A stretch of 64,000 nt of DNA. Source: Streptomyces sp. CB02009 (GTDB lineage: Bacteria; Actinomycetota; Actinomycetes; Streptomycetales; Streptomycetaceae). The position numbers and the translations under genes were made by a program. Below, piece by piece: positions 35,901 through 43,987 of the stretch. The notes below the pieces were generated by a model. It saw only the letters and a list, made by a program, of their open reading frames with translations. It searched no databases and had not been told where the DNA came from. The stretch is taken from NCBI RefSeq assembly GCF_001905825.1, contig NZ_LIVV01000006.1, positions 186,001 to 250,000 on the forward strand. Direction: 5' to 3'. Positions within the stretch are counted from its first letter, which is position 1. Each line of letters begins with the position of its first letter.

Positions 35901-35924
35901 ACAGTCGAGGAGGCACGCAGTTGA
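32904..35924 (+). CDS. cvnA: Conservon sensor kinase-like protein (CvnA type) with NIT domain
   Basis: A 1006-residue membrane protein. A cytoplasmic polar head leads to TM1 (about 58-80), a large extracytoplasmic helical nitrate/nitrite-sensing (NIT)-type domain to ~residue 385, TM2 (about 386-408), HAMP, a coiled coil, and a kinase-like core with HHTFVNLSLRSLGLVERQL and the ATPase N-box ELLENATSFSPP near 625. The last ~270 residues are an acidic Glu/Pro/His-rich repeat region (YEPEAGHHEP units). CvnA proteins are thought to work with the downstream Roadblock, DUF742 and GTPase proteins rather than with a response regulator. Start ATG 32904 is uncertain; ATG 32922 is possible. Confidence 0.9.
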   Translation: MRAPVQMKRPRSKNGTRSQTPGAVPTPDGATAPTGSVPEGSTFAGSAPTGRPKRVRNRLVAGVALVGITVLVAGAPAVLAASTELNDSQSLVTLAELDRQAVTLAHSLADERDEVVAYIAAGRDNQAGDAKDKRQVTSTRSTRVDRQIDEIRPAASVELRRDLAGVPSVRRSALTGKGTALEAHRAYSEIITKLQALADELADRTPARASDTALTEATRAPAALSRAVEQASVTRGLLLAALSVPQPEPTGEVHYDAETGTYVPDVPEGAAEADRARDSLTAAAQQARVRELAALGDFDQAAGTAARDAIATTVAGPDVKSAERSLATLTDQPRLTETERETDPAGLEAALSARIEQMRGVESRLAAERVEHFAALRDDDVTALELRIAFLGGCLIVAIGISTYVARTLTRPLAVLRLGAARLAAAPEPGAEELVRFTGRNDEFAQVVRSLNTLHGKLAGLAAHTERLTDDRTDLAAAKEALGAQLAAQRAELQGQVALLTADLERFRSTVHHTFVNLSLRSLGLVERQLGVIEKLEEREQDPDRLATLFKLDHMATVMRRHSENLLVLAGHEHVHGHAGPVPLVDVLRAAVSEIERYERVTIQSLPPHAQIAGFAADDLSHLIAELLENATSFSPPDAEVQLSGWLLESGEVMLSVQDAGIGMSPARLAELNARLAEADPGAFDGEGLGMRVIALLAARHGVRVELREQQPGGTAAVVVLPQPLLPTALPTTVTEPVRMAGAAPTLHLPGSAAEANSNTLPSRNRDPLVEAAERAFLEAGETSAREQRDQQPEREPEAPYAPEAPNEAEASYEAEARAPHAPEPPHAPEPQELAYEPEAGHHEPAPLPYEPEPGHHEPSPLGQSVSETTLQVRLPDPPPEPDAHERAVDTTAPAHHEEPQTPAAPEPVTDQPVPGPRTPQGERLTDKGLPKRTPQVVRPAGSGTTAPRQGGVDAEALRRRLGGFHQGAKAGRRDVEAEMETGRIEDVKTARTEEMTGDTVEEARS

Positions 35925-36412
35925 CTGCGACGGGAACGTTCGGACTGAGCACGGAAGCCCGCAACCTGCAATGGCTGCTGGGGAATCTGGTGGAGGAGGT
36001 GCCCGGGGTCCACTCGGTCGCCGTCGTCTCCTCCGACGGCCTGATGCTGCTCTCGTCCGACCCGGCCGCCCAGCAGAGCACGACGGTCGCCGCCGAAGCC
36101 GGCCGTCCGAACGGGCCGCGCGGCTCCAGCGCCGACCTGGCCACCATCGTCTCCGGCATCGGCAGCCTGACCATCGGCGCCGCCCGCCTGATGGACGGCG
36201 GCGGGGTCAAGCAGACCATGGTGGCGATGGAGCAGGGCAGCGTGTTCGTGATGTCGATCAGCGACGGCTCGCTGCTCGGCGTGCACGCCACGCCCGACTG
36301 CGACATGAGCGTGGTGGCCTACCACATGGCGCTCTTCGTGGGCCGCGCCGGTCACGTACTCACCCCCGAAGTCCGCAGCGAGCTGCGCAAATCGATGGAG
36401 AGCACCCAGTGA
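35921..36412 (+). CDS. cvnB: Roadblock/LC7 protein (CvnB)
   Basis: A 163-residue protein starting at TTG 35921, which overlaps the cvnA stop (TTGA) and has GAGGAGG at seven bases. The Roadblock/LC7 fold is clear (ARNLQWLLGNLVEEVPGVHSVAVVSSDGLMLLSS, AARLMDGGGVKQTMVAMEQGSVFVMSISDGSLLGVH). In conservons it acts as GTPase-activating partner of CvnD, at the membrane with CvnA. Confidence 0.95.
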   Translation: MTATGTFGLSTEARNLQWLLGNLVEEVPGVHSVAVVSSDGLMLLSSDPAAQQSTTVAAEAGRPNGPRGSSADLATIVSGIGSLTIGAARLMDGGGVKQTMVAMEQGSVFVMSISDGSLLGVHATPDCDMSVVAYHMALFVGRAGHVLTPEVRSELRKSMESTQ

Positions 36413-36831
36413 CGTCACTTTCGTCGGGGTTCCACGCCCACCGGCTGCCGGTACGAGGAGACGGACGCCGCCCCGCGCGCGTACGCCCGTACTCGCTGAC
36501 CGGCGGGCGCACCCGCTTCGGCCACGTCCTGCTCGTCGAGACCTTCGTGGCGGCGCTCGAAGCGCCCGCCGTGCGCAAGGTCCTGACGGACGGCGGGCCG
36601 GGCGCACGCGGTCTGATGCCGGAGATGCGGGCCATCGTCGAGATCTGCCGCCGGATGCGGACGGTCGCCGAGATCTCGGCACTTCTGAAGATGCCGTTGG
36701 GGGTCGTCCGGGTGCTCCTGAGTGACCTGGCCGACCAGGGAAAGATCCGTGTGTACGGGACCGGTCACGGCACCGGGCAGCCCGACCGCGCGCTCCTCGA
36801 AAGGGTGCTGAGTGGACTCCGTCGTCTCTGA
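36409..36831 (+). CDS. cvnC: DUF742 protein (CvnC)
   Basis: A 140-residue protein whose GTG overlaps the cvnB stop. DUF742 is recognised by VRPYSLTGGRTR, a gap, EMRAIVEICRRMRTVAEISALLKMPLGVVRVLLSDLADQGKIRVY, a winged-helix-like segment. It links the Roadblock protein with the GTPase. The stop falls 20 bp inside the cvnD reading frame. Confidence 0.95.
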   Translation: MTSLSSGFHAHRLPVRGDGRRPARVRPYSLTGGRTRFGHVLLVETFVAALEAPAVRKVLTDGGPGARGLMPEMRAIVEICRRMRTVAEISALLKMPLGVVRVLLSDLADQGKIRVYGTGHGTGQPDRALLERVLSGLRRL

Positions 36832-37537
36832 CGCCTCCGCCGTCTCCGATGCCGACACCGGATCGGTGACGGGCATTCCCGCGCAGCCCCAGGCCCCCGC
36901 GGCCGACCTGTTCCGGCGAGATACGGCCTCGGCGGCCGCGCAGCCCGATGCCGAGGACGGCGCGCAGGACTGGCAGCTCGACCACACCCGCGCCCCGATA
37001 GCGACGAAGATCGTCGTCGCGGGCGGCTTCGGCGTCGGCAAGACCACCTTCGTGCGCGCGGTCTCGGAGATCACCCCGCTCCAGACCGAGGCGCTGATGA
37101 CCCGGGCGAGCGAGGCGACCGACGACCTCACCGCCACGCCGGACAAGCTCACCACCACGGTGGCGATGGACTTCGGCCGGATCACCCTCGACAACGACCT
37201 GGTGCTCTACGTCTTCGGGACGCCGGGGCAGCAGCGCTTCTGGTTCATGTGGGACGACCTGGTGCGCGGGGCGATCGGCGCGATCGTGCTGGCCGACACG
37301 CGGCGGCTCACGGACTGCTTCCCGGCCCTCGACTACTTCGAGAGCTGCGGGCTGCCGTACATCGTGGCCGTCAACCACTTCGAGGGAACCGAGCTGTTCG
37401 AGGCGGACGACGTCAGGGAGGCGCTGACCGTTCCCGCGCACGTCCCCGTGGTGATCATGGACGCGCGCAAGCGGTACAGCGTCGTCGAGAGCCTGCTCGC
37501 GATGGTCGCCCACGCGCTGGAACACACCCCCGAATAG
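36812..37537 (+). CDS. cvnD: Conservon small GTPase-like ATP/GTP-binding protein (CvnD)
   Basis: A 241-residue protein. P-loop GGFGVGKTT at 71-79, switch-like TTVAMDFGRI, and DxxG-like VFGTPGQQRF with the NHF base-contact region (VAVNHFEGTELF). The first ~55 residues are acidic and disordered. It is the molecular switch of the conservon. The GTG start lies within the last 20 bp of cvnC. Confidence 0.95.
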   Translation: MDSVVSDASAVSDADTGSVTGIPAQPQAPAADLFRRDTASAAAQPDAEDGAQDWQLDHTRAPIATKIVVAGGFGVGKTTFVRAVSEITPLQTEALMTRASEATDDLTATPDKLTTTVAMDFGRITLDNDLVLYVFGTPGQQRFWFMWDDLVRGAIGAIVLADTRRLTDCFPALDYFESCGLPYIVAVNHFEGTELFEADDVREALTVPAHVPVVIMDARKRYSVVESLLAMVAHALEHTPE

Positions 37538-37575
37538 ATCGCCCCGCTCTCCCCGTCACGCCAGGAGCACCACCC

Positions 37576-38811
37576 ATGCGGAAGATACTCATAGTCGGCG
37601 CCGGCCAGTCCGGCCTGCAGCTCGCCCTCGGACTCCAGTCGTCGGGGTACGAGGTCACCCTCATGTCGAACCGGACGGCGGACGAGATCCGGGCCGGCCG
37701 GGTCATGTCCACCCAGTGCATGTTCGACACCGCGCTCCAGCACGAGCGGGACCTCGGCCTCAACTTCTGGGAGTCCCAGGCACCGCGCATCGAGGGCCTC
37801 GGCGTCTCGGTCGCCGCCCCCGACTCGTCCCGCGCGATCGACTGGGTCGGCAGGCTCGACGGGTACGCGCAGTCCGTCGACCAGCGGGTGAAGATGGCCG
37901 GCTGGATGGAGACCTTCGCCCAGCGCGGCGGCCAGCTGGTGATACACGGCGCGGCCGTCGGCGACCTGGACTACTTCTCGCGCAGCTACGACCTGGTGCT
38001 CGTCGCGGCGGGCAAGGGCGAGCTGGTCTCGATGTTCGGCCGGGACGCGTCCCGTTCGCCGTACAGCGAGCCGCAGCGCGCGCTGGCCGTCGCGTACGTC
38101 CACGGCCTGGGCCCGCGCCCGGAGCACCCGGACTTCGACGCCGTGCGGTGCAACGTGGTCCCGGGTGTCGGCGAACTGTTCGTCATGCCGACGCTGACGA
38201 CCGGCGGCCGCGCGGACATCCTCTTCTGGGAGGGCGTCCCCGGCGGCCCGCTCGACGCCTTCAAGGGCGTCAAGGACCCGGCGGAGCACCTGTCGCTGAC
38301 CCTGGAGCTGATGGAGAAGTTCACGCCCTGGGAGTACGCGCGGGCCACCAAGGTCGAACTGACCGACGCCGGCGGCACCCTCGCCGGCCGGTACGCGCCG
38401 ACGGTCCGCAACCCGATCGGCCGGCTGCCCGGCGGCGGCCTGGTCCTCGGTGTGGCCGACGTGGTCGTGGCCAACGACCCGATCACCGGCCAGGGCTCGA
38501 ACTCGGCGTCGAAGTGCGCGGCCGCGTACCTGGCCGCGATCGTCGAGCAGGGCGACAAGCCCTTCGACGAGGAGTGGATGCAGTCCGCCTTCGACCGCTA
38601 CTGGCAGACCGCCCAGCACGTCACCAAGTGGACGAACGCGATGCTGGCGCCCCCGCCGGAGCACGTCCTGAACCTCCTGGGCGCCGCGGGCCAGCTCCAG
38701 CCGGTCGCCGACCGGTTCGCGAACGGCTTCAACGACCCGTCGGACTTCGAGAACTTCTTCTACGAGCCCGAGAAGACGTCCGCGTACCTGGGTGAGGTCG
38801 CGGGCGGCTGA
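37576..38811 (+). CDS. StyA-like FAD-dependent monooxygenase, conservon-linked
   Basis: A 411-residue flavoprotein. GxGxxG begins the protein (ILIVGAGQSGLQLALGLQ), TCMFDTALQHERDLGLNFWE follows, and the C-terminal segment (VVVANDPITGQGSNSASKCAAAYLAAI) binds the FAD, as in styrene monooxygenase StyA-type enzymes that need a partner flavin reductase. AGGAG lies eight bases before ATG 37576, 38 bp after cvnD, so it is the fifth gene of the conservon operon. Streptomyces conservons often end with an accessory enzyme; the substrate is unknown. Confidence 0.85.
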   Translation: MRKILIVGAGQSGLQLALGLQSSGYEVTLMSNRTADEIRAGRVMSTQCMFDTALQHERDLGLNFWESQAPRIEGLGVSVAAPDSSRAIDWVGRLDGYAQSVDQRVKMAGWMETFAQRGGQLVIHGAAVGDLDYFSRSYDLVLVAAGKGELVSMFGRDASRSPYSEPQRALAVAYVHGLGPRPEHPDFDAVRCNVVPGVGELFVMPTLTTGGRADILFWEGVPGGPLDAFKGVKDPAEHLSLTLELMEKFTPWEYARATKVELTDAGGTLAGRYAPTVRNPIGRLPGGGLVLGVADVVVANDPITGQGSNSASKCAAAYLAAIVEQGDKPFDEEWMQSAFDRYWQTAQHVTKWTNAMLAPPPEHVLNLLGAAGQLQPVADRFANGFNDPSDFENFFYEPEKTSAYLGEVAGG

Positions 38812-38829
38812 TCCGCGCGCGGCGTCCTC

Positions 38830-38875
38830 CGACGGCCGGCACCCGGGGCCCGTGGCCCGGGGGAGCCGGCCGTCG
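38830..38875 (+). terminator. Intrinsic terminator of the conservon operon
   Basis: An 11-bp perfect stem (38830-38840 with 38865-38875) encloses a further GC-rich partial stem, 18 bp after the flavoprotein stop. Confidence 0.75.
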
Positions 38876-39001
38876 TCCGTCACCGTCCGCCCGGCGGCCT
38901 CCGCGCCCGGCGGCCCGCCCACGGCCCGGGTACGGGCCCGCCCGCGGTGCCGGCAGACCGGTCGGGCCGAGGAGAGCGGTGCTCCGGGCGGGAGTCGGCA
39001 C

Positions 39002-40459
39002 TCAGCCGTGGTCGTACCCCTCGTCCCCGCCGTCCCGTGCCCCCGCCGGCAGCGCCGGCGGGGTGAAGGCGGCCAGGGGCTCCCCGTCCGGATCCGGGCG
39101 CACCGCCCCGATCAGCGGGTTCGCCGCGATCGGCGAGACCTTCACCTTCCCGCCGGGCCGCGGCGCCTGCACCACCAGGCCCTCGCCGAGATAGACCGCC
39201 ACATGGGTCGCGCCGGGGAAGTACACCACCAGGTCCCCCGGGCGGAGCTCCGCGAGCGGCACCCGGGGCAGCGTCGCCCACTGCTCCTGGCTCGTCCGCG
39301 GCACCTCCAGGCCCGCCGCCGCCCACGCCTGCTGGGTGAGCCCCGAGCAGTCGTACGTCTCCGGGCCCTCCGCCCCCCACTCGTACGGCTTGCCGATCTG
39401 CCCCACCGCGAACCGCAGCGCCCGCGCGCCCGCCCCCGACGGGGTGCGCCGGCCGTCCAGGACACCCGAGTCGAGCAGCTCGCGCTGCGCGCCCGCCGTC
39501 TGGACGCGTTCCAGCTCGGTGAGCCGGGCCAGCTGCTCGGGAGAGAGCGCGGCGAGCAGCTTCTCGACCTCCGCGAGCCGGGCCCGGACCTCGTCACGCC
39601 GGGTGCGCTGCGTGGCGGCGAGGGTCTGCTGCCGGTCGAGCGCCTTGCGGGAGGCGCTCGCCAGGCCGCCCGCCTGGCGCTCGGCCTTCTCCAGCCGCGG
39701 TACGGCGGACGCCCGGGCCCGGGAGTCCCGCGCCAGCAGATGTCCCTGGTCGAGTGCCGACTGGGGATCCGGCGCGAGCAGCAGCCGCAGGTAGGAGGAG
39801 AACTCGGACCCGCCCCGGTACTGGTCCCTGGCGATCCGTCCGGCCTCGGCCCGCCCCCGGGCGAGCGCGGTTCGGGCGGCGGTGAGCCGTGCGGTGACCC
39901 GCCGGGTGTCGGCGGTCTGGAGCTTCAGGGCCTCCTCGGCGGCGTTGAACCGCTCGGTCGCCTCCTCCGCCTGCCGGTAGAGCGTCCGCAGCCGCGTGAG
40001 CAGCGCGGTGACGGAGTCGCCGCCGGGGGGAGGGAGCGCGGAGGCGTCGTCGTCGGTGGCGGAGGACGCGGGATCGCTCGGGCCGGTGGGGGTGACGGGA
40101 GTGTCGGATGCGTCGGCTGTGACGGGAGCGTCGGGGTCGACGGGGGCGGCGGAGGTGACGGGAGCGTCGGGGGTGTCGGCTTCGGCAGGGTCCGGCGTCT
40201 CGGAGGTCGTCGCCTCGGCCGTGGGAGGTACGGGTGCCCCCGACGACGCGGACACCTCGGGTGCCTCGGGCGCCGCGGTCGCGTCCGGGTCGACCGGTCC
40301 CACCGGTTCGGCGGCGGGATCCGCCCAGGCGATCGGCGCCTCCACCGGGGGATCGGAAGGCGGGTCGGGAGCGGCGGCGCCCGCGGGGAGGACCCCGGTG
40401 AGGGCGGTCGCGGCGGCCAGCGCCCCCGTGCAGACCGTACGCAGCAGCCTTCGCGACAC
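39002..40459 (-). CDS. Secreted NlpC/P60 (C40) peptidoglycan hydrolase
   Basis: A 485-residue protein. GTG 40459 with GGAGG at seven bases gives the signal peptide SRRLLRTVCTGALAAATALTGVLPAGAAA. A ~120-residue Pro/Ala/Thr/Glu/Asp-rich segment is followed by a coiled coil (LRTLYRQAEEATERFNAAEEAL, RLEKAERQAGGLASA) and the catalytic domain at the C terminus with C371 (YDCSGLTQQAW) and H419 (THVAVYLG). It is likely a D,L-endopeptidase of the RipA/RpfB-associated family. The acidic repeats near 40060-40320 are encoded by GC-rich near-repeats. Confidence 0.93.
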   Translation of the reverse strand: MSRRLLRTVCTGALAAATALTGVLPAGAAAPDPPSDPPVEAPIAWADPAAEPVGPVDPDATAAPEAPEVSASSGAPVPPTAEATTSETPDPAEADTPDAPVTSAAPVDPDAPVTADASDTPVTPTGPSDPASSATDDDASALPPPGGDSVTALLTRLRTLYRQAEEATERFNAAEEALKLQTADTRRVTARLTAARTALARGRAEAGRIARDQYRGGSEFSSYLRLLLAPDPQSALDQGHLLARDSRARASAVPRLEKAERQAGGLASASRKALDRQQTLAATQRTRRDEVRARLAEVEKLLAALSPEQLARLTELERVQTAGAQRELLDSGVLDGRRTPSGAGARALRFAVGQIGKPYEWGAEGPETYDCSGLTQQAWAAAGLEVPRTSQEQWATLPRVPLAELRPGDLVVYFPGATHVAVYLGEGLVVQAPRPGGKVKVSPIAANPLIGAVRPDPDGEPLAAFTPPALPAGARDGGDEGYDHG

Positions 40460-40533
40460 GTCACCACCTCCACGGGGATGATGACGTGTCAATTCATGTG
40501 ATCAACGGACGAACGGGGGTGAGTCCGGCGTCC

Positions 40534-40842
40534 TCACTCCTTCGGCGCAGCGCCGTCCCGGGGCGGGTTCGCGCCGGTGCCCGGCTTCGACCACGGCCAC
40601 TTCAGCTCGCGACGCTCGCGGCCCTCGGGGGCGTACGCGTAGACCCAGCCGCGCTGGAGGCCCAGTCGCTTCGTGTAGCCCGCGGGTTCGCGGCGGTAGG
40701 TGTGGAGGGTCGGGGGGTTCCCGTCGTGGGCCGGGACCGGGATCTCGTACCACTTCGGCGGGTGGCCGGTCGGGCCGAGCAGGATCGGCAGGACCCGGCC
40801 GTCGAGGGGACCGCCACGGAAGGAGGTGTTCTGGCTTCTCAC
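40534..40842 (-). CDS. Small hypothetical protein
   Basis: A 102-residue protein with FRGGPLDGRVLPILLGPTGHPPKWYEIPVP, LHTYRREPAGYTKRLGLQRGWVYAYAPE and a Lys/Pro/Gly-rich tail. The GTG at 40842 is the most upstream codon compatible with the conserved-looking N terminus; GGAGG is nearby. Repeated aromatic/Pro/Gly content and proximity to no partner leave its function unknown. Confidence 0.7.
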   Translation of the reverse strand: MRSQNTSFRGGPLDGRVLPILLGPTGHPPKWYEIPVPAHDGNPPTLHTYRREPAGYTKRLGLQRGWVYAYAPEGRERRELKWPWSKPGTGANPPRDGAAPKE

Positions 40843-40876
40843 CCCTCCAGTGTCCCCTCCGGCCTCCGGTTCCTGC

Positions 40877-41599
40877 TCAGAGGAGGCGGGCCGCCTCGCC
40901 GACCACCGGGATGACCCGGCGGGCCAGCCGGGCCACGGGCCCCTCGGGCGTCTCCTGGGCGAGGAGGCGTCCGACGACGCGCGCGGTCTCCTCGTCGCCG
41001 GCCGCGCTCGCGGCGAGCAGGGCGATGAGATGGTCCACGAGCCACTCCCGCAGTTCACGGGCCGGGGGCCGCTTGTCCTCGTCGAGCCAGATGAGGGAGG
41101 CGGCTTCCACGGCGGCGATCCAGGTGCGGACCAGCATGTTGAGGCGCGGGCCGGGGCGGTCCACGCCGAGGTGGACCAGGATCTGCTCGGCGGCCGCGCG
41201 GCGGACCTCGTCGACGATCGCGGTGGTGCGGGAGGTCTCGGCGACGCTCCCGCCGCGGAGGAGGGCGCTGAAACCGGCGTCGTGCTCGTCGACGAAGGCC
41301 AGATAGCGGTCGAGCACCCGGCCGAGCCGCTCGGTGGGCGGCCCTGCCGGCGGCTCGGTGAAGCAGTGGTTCAGGGCGTCGGCCGAGGAGCGGAGGGCGG
41401 CCTCGTAGAGCTGCTGCTTGCCGCCGGGGAAGTAGCGGTAGACGAGCGGCCGGGAGACGCCGGCCGCCTCGGCGACGTCGTCCAGGGAGACGTCCTCGGG
41501 GGTGCGGTGGGCGAAGAGCTCCTGGGCGGCTTCGAGGAGCTGGCCGCGGCGTGCCTCGACGCTGAGCCTGCGGTACGCGGGGGTGGCGGCGGCAGTCAT
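40877..41599 (-). CDS. TetR-family transcriptional regulator
   Basis: A 240-residue regulator with an N-terminal HTH (AAQELFAHRTPEDVSLDDVAEAAGVSRPLVYRYFPGGKQQLYEAAL) and an all-helical ligand domain. ATG 41599. It is 62 bp downstream of the AurF-like gene on the same strand and is the obvious regulator of the diiron gene pair. The ligand is unknown, perhaps a fatty-acyl compound. Confidence 0.93.
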   Translation of the reverse strand: MTAAATPAYRRLSVEARRGQLLEAAQELFAHRTPEDVSLDDVAEAAGVSRPLVYRYFPGGKQQLYEAALRSSADALNHCFTEPPAGPPTERLGRVLDRYLAFVDEHDAGFSALLRGGSVAETSRTTAIVDEVRRAAAEQILVHLGVDRPGPRLNMLVRTWIAAVEAASLIWLDEDKRPPARELREWLVDHLIALLAASAAGDEETARVVGRLLAQETPEGPVARLARRVIPVVGEAARLL

Positions 41600-41661
41600 G
41601 CTCCGCAGCGTAGCCGGACGCTGTCGCGCCCCATCGGGCCTGCCCGTCCGCCCCCCACCCG

Positions 41662-42630
41662 TCAGGCCAGCAGGCCCGAGGACCGCCACAGCCGGCGCCC
41701 CACTCCCCGCAGCACCCCGATGTCGTCCAGGAAGTCCGTCAGGCGCCGCGCGCCGGACTGCATCACCTCGCGGCGGTGCCCGCTCGCCCGCACCTGCGCG
41801 ACCGCCTCCCGCCGGTCCAGGCCCACCGCCTCGTACACCTGCGGGTTCACGAAGCACGTGGAGAAGACCCGCGCCGCCTCCCCGCAGCTCACCCGTGTGA
41901 ACTCCTGCTCCCAGCGCGGCGCGGTCACCATCTGGCGGCGCAGTTCCTCGCGGGCGTACCGCACGTGCCGCGCCTCCTCGACCACATGGATGCGGGTCAC
42001 CCCGCGCACCAGGTTCTGGACCCGCTCGTCCGGGAACGTCAGCCGCTGCATCCAGTCGAGGATCTCCTCGCCGAGCAGCGTCGAGGCGAACGAGCCCGGG
42101 GTCGTGGACACGGTCTTCAGCACGCGCGCGAGGTTGTGGTAGATCCTCGGCACCGGGTACGCCGGTGTCCCGCCCCGCTGGATCATCCGCGCGAACATCA
42201 TCGAGTGCCGGCACTCGTCCGCGATCTCGGTCAGCGCGTAGCGGACGTGATGGCTGGTCAGGGACTTGTCGTAGATGTGCCGGACCAGCAGCTGCATCAG
42301 GATGATCTCGAACCAGACGCCGAGCGACGCGAGCGACGCCGCCTCGTGGCGCGAGAGCGCGATCCGCTGCTCCTCGGACATCGTGCGCCAGAGCGGGGTG
42401 TCGTACAGGGAGAGCAGCTCGGGCGGCCAGAACCACTTGCCGTCCTCGAACGGCGTCTCCCAGTCGAGTTCGACGTCCGGGTCGTAGGAGTGCTTGCGGG
42501 AGGACTCGAGGAGCCGTTCGGCGACCTGCTCACGGTCGCGCAGCGGCCCCAGGGCGTCCCTGAGGAGGCTGAAGTCCGGTTCCGCGGACGGGGAGTTCGT
42601 GGTCGCCGGGGACCCGGAGAAGGGGGTCAT
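41662..42630 (-). CDS. AurF-type diiron oxygenase
   Basis: A 322-residue ferritin-like protein. Metal-ligand helices are visible: EIILMQLLV (with E108), EIADECRHSMMFARM (E135/E139/H142) and VVEEARHVRYAREE. AurF-like enzymes oxidise amines or hydroxylate substrates with a carboxylate-bridged diiron centre. ATG 42630. It faces the ferritin-like gene at 42822 across a 191-bp divergent promoter region. Confidence 0.85.
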   Translation of the reverse strand: MTPFSGSPATTNSPSAEPDFSLLRDALGPLRDREQVAERLLESSRKHSYDPDVELDWETPFEDGKWFWPPELLSLYDTPLWRTMSEEQRIALSRHEAASLASLGVWFEIILMQLLVRHIYDKSLTSHHVRYALTEIADECRHSMMFARMIQRGGTPAYPVPRIYHNLARVLKTVSTTPGSFASTLLGEEILDWMQRLTFPDERVQNLVRGVTRIHVVEEARHVRYAREELRRQMVTAPRWEQEFTRVSCGEAARVFSTCFVNPQVYEAVGLDRREAVAQVRASGHRREVMQSGARRLTDFLDDIGVLRGVGRRLWRSSGLLA

Positions 42631-42688
42631 GGGTGCGCACCTCGCTGTGCTCGTCGCGACGGCGTGACGTTACCGATGGTCACCACTT

Positions 42689-42717
42689 ATCAGACTGCCC
42701 GTCAGTAGTGCCGTCAA
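42689..42717 (-). promoter_or_regulatory. Promoter of the AurF-like gene with palindromic operator in the spacer
   Basis: Minus strand -35 TTGACG (42717-42712) and -10 TCTGAT (42694-42689) are 17 bp apart. Inside the spacer lies the inverted repeat ACTG-N5-CAGT (42694-42706). A dyad in this position suits the neighbouring TetR protein. Confidence 0.55.
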
Positions 42718-42821
42718 TCCCTTGTGCGCGACTTGTTGACGATCCGTCTACCAACGTGTGAGCCTGGCCGGGCCACAGGACTCGCACCACGGGAAAGGCC
42801 CGACTCCCCAAGGAGGCGTCA

Positions 42822-43940
42822 GTGTCGACGCGCGACCTCTACACCACGGCCCCGTCCACCCCGAGCTGGCAGGTCCCCGCCACCAGCGCCGCCCGCTTCA
42901 GCTGGGAATACGACATGGAGGACGCCGGCCGCGAGCGCCTCCTCGCCCTCTACCAGAAGGGCAAGGACAAGCAGTGGGACGGCGCCACCCGCATCGACTG
43001 GGACCTGGAGGTCGACCCGTACGACCCCCTGGGCACCCCCGACGAGGTCCTGACCCTCCACGGCACCCGCCACTGGGCGAAGATGACCGAGAAGGACAAG
43101 GGCGAGCTGCGCCGGCACTACTCCTCCTGGCAGTTCAGCCAGTTCCTCCACGGCGAGCAGGGCGCCATGGTCTGCGCCGCCCGGATCGTCGAGTCCGTAC
43201 CCGACCTGGACGCCAAGTTCTACTCGGCCACCCAGACCATGGACGAGGCCCGGCACGCCGAGATCTACGGCCGCTTCCTCCACGACAAGATCGGCATGCT
43301 CTACCCGATCAACGACAACCTGCAGAGCCTCCTCGGCGACACCCTGCGCGACTCCCGCTGGGACATGCCGTACCTCGGCATGCAGGTCCTCATCGAGGGC
43401 CTCGCCCTCGCCGCCTTCGGCATGATCCGCGACACCACCGACAAGCCCCTGCCCAAGCAGATCCTCGCGTACGTGATGCAGGACGAGGCCCGGCACGTCG
43501 CCTTCGGCCGGATGGCCCTGCGCGACTACTACAAGCAGCTGTCCGACGCCGAACTCCGCGAACGCGAGGAGTTCGTCATCGAGGGCTGCTACCTGATGCG
43601 CGACCGGCTGCGCGGCGTCGAGGTGCTGGACAACTTCGGCATCCCGCGGAAGGAGGCGGAGGAGCTGACCGAGCAGAGCGAGTTCCTGCACCTCTTCCGC
43701 AAACTGCTCTTCAGCCGGATCGTCCCCTGCGTGAAGGACATCGGCCTCTGGGGCGAGCGCCTCCAGAAGGCCTACCTCGACATGGGGGTCTTCGACCTCG
43801 GCGACTCCAACCTCGACCTCCTCATGACCCAGGACGAGGAGATCGCGGAACAGCTCGACGCGGAGCGCTTCGCCAAGGAGGAGCAGGCCCGGGTGGCCGA
43901 GGTCGCGGACGCGATCGCGGACGGGGCGGCGCAGGGCTGA
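42822..43940 (+). CDS. Ferritin-like diiron protein
   Basis: A 372-residue protein. Two D-E-A-R-H motifs (E142/H145 and E222/H225) supply diiron ligands, with E112 and E192 in the first and third helices completing a two-E, two-ExxH-type site. AAGGAGG lies six bases before GTG 42822. Such proteins occur as R2-like or fatty-acid-modifying oxidases; the fold family is certain, the reaction is not. It is divergent from the AurF-like gene. Confidence 0.85.
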   Translation: MSTRDLYTTAPSTPSWQVPATSAARFSWEYDMEDAGRERLLALYQKGKDKQWDGATRIDWDLEVDPYDPLGTPDEVLTLHGTRHWAKMTEKDKGELRRHYSSWQFSQFLHGEQGAMVCAARIVESVPDLDAKFYSATQTMDEARHAEIYGRFLHDKIGMLYPINDNLQSLLGDTLRDSRWDMPYLGMQVLIEGLALAAFGMIRDTTDKPLPKQILAYVMQDEARHVAFGRMALRDYYKQLSDAELREREEFVIEGCYLMRDRLRGVEVLDNFGIPRKEAEELTEQSEFLHLFRKLLFSRIVPCVKDIGLWGERLQKAYLDMGVFDLGDSNLDLLMTQDEEIAEQLDAERFAKEEQARVAEVADAIADGAAQG

Positions 43941-43987
43941 CTCCCCGGAAGAACGGGTTGTCGTACGGGTGACGTAGCGTGCTCGCC

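Noticed and set aside
40060..40330. Possible repeat-based CRISPR-like array in the NlpC gene
   Set aside because: The near-repeats are in frame and encode the Pro/Ala/Glu-rich linker; there is no constant repeat-spacer spacing.
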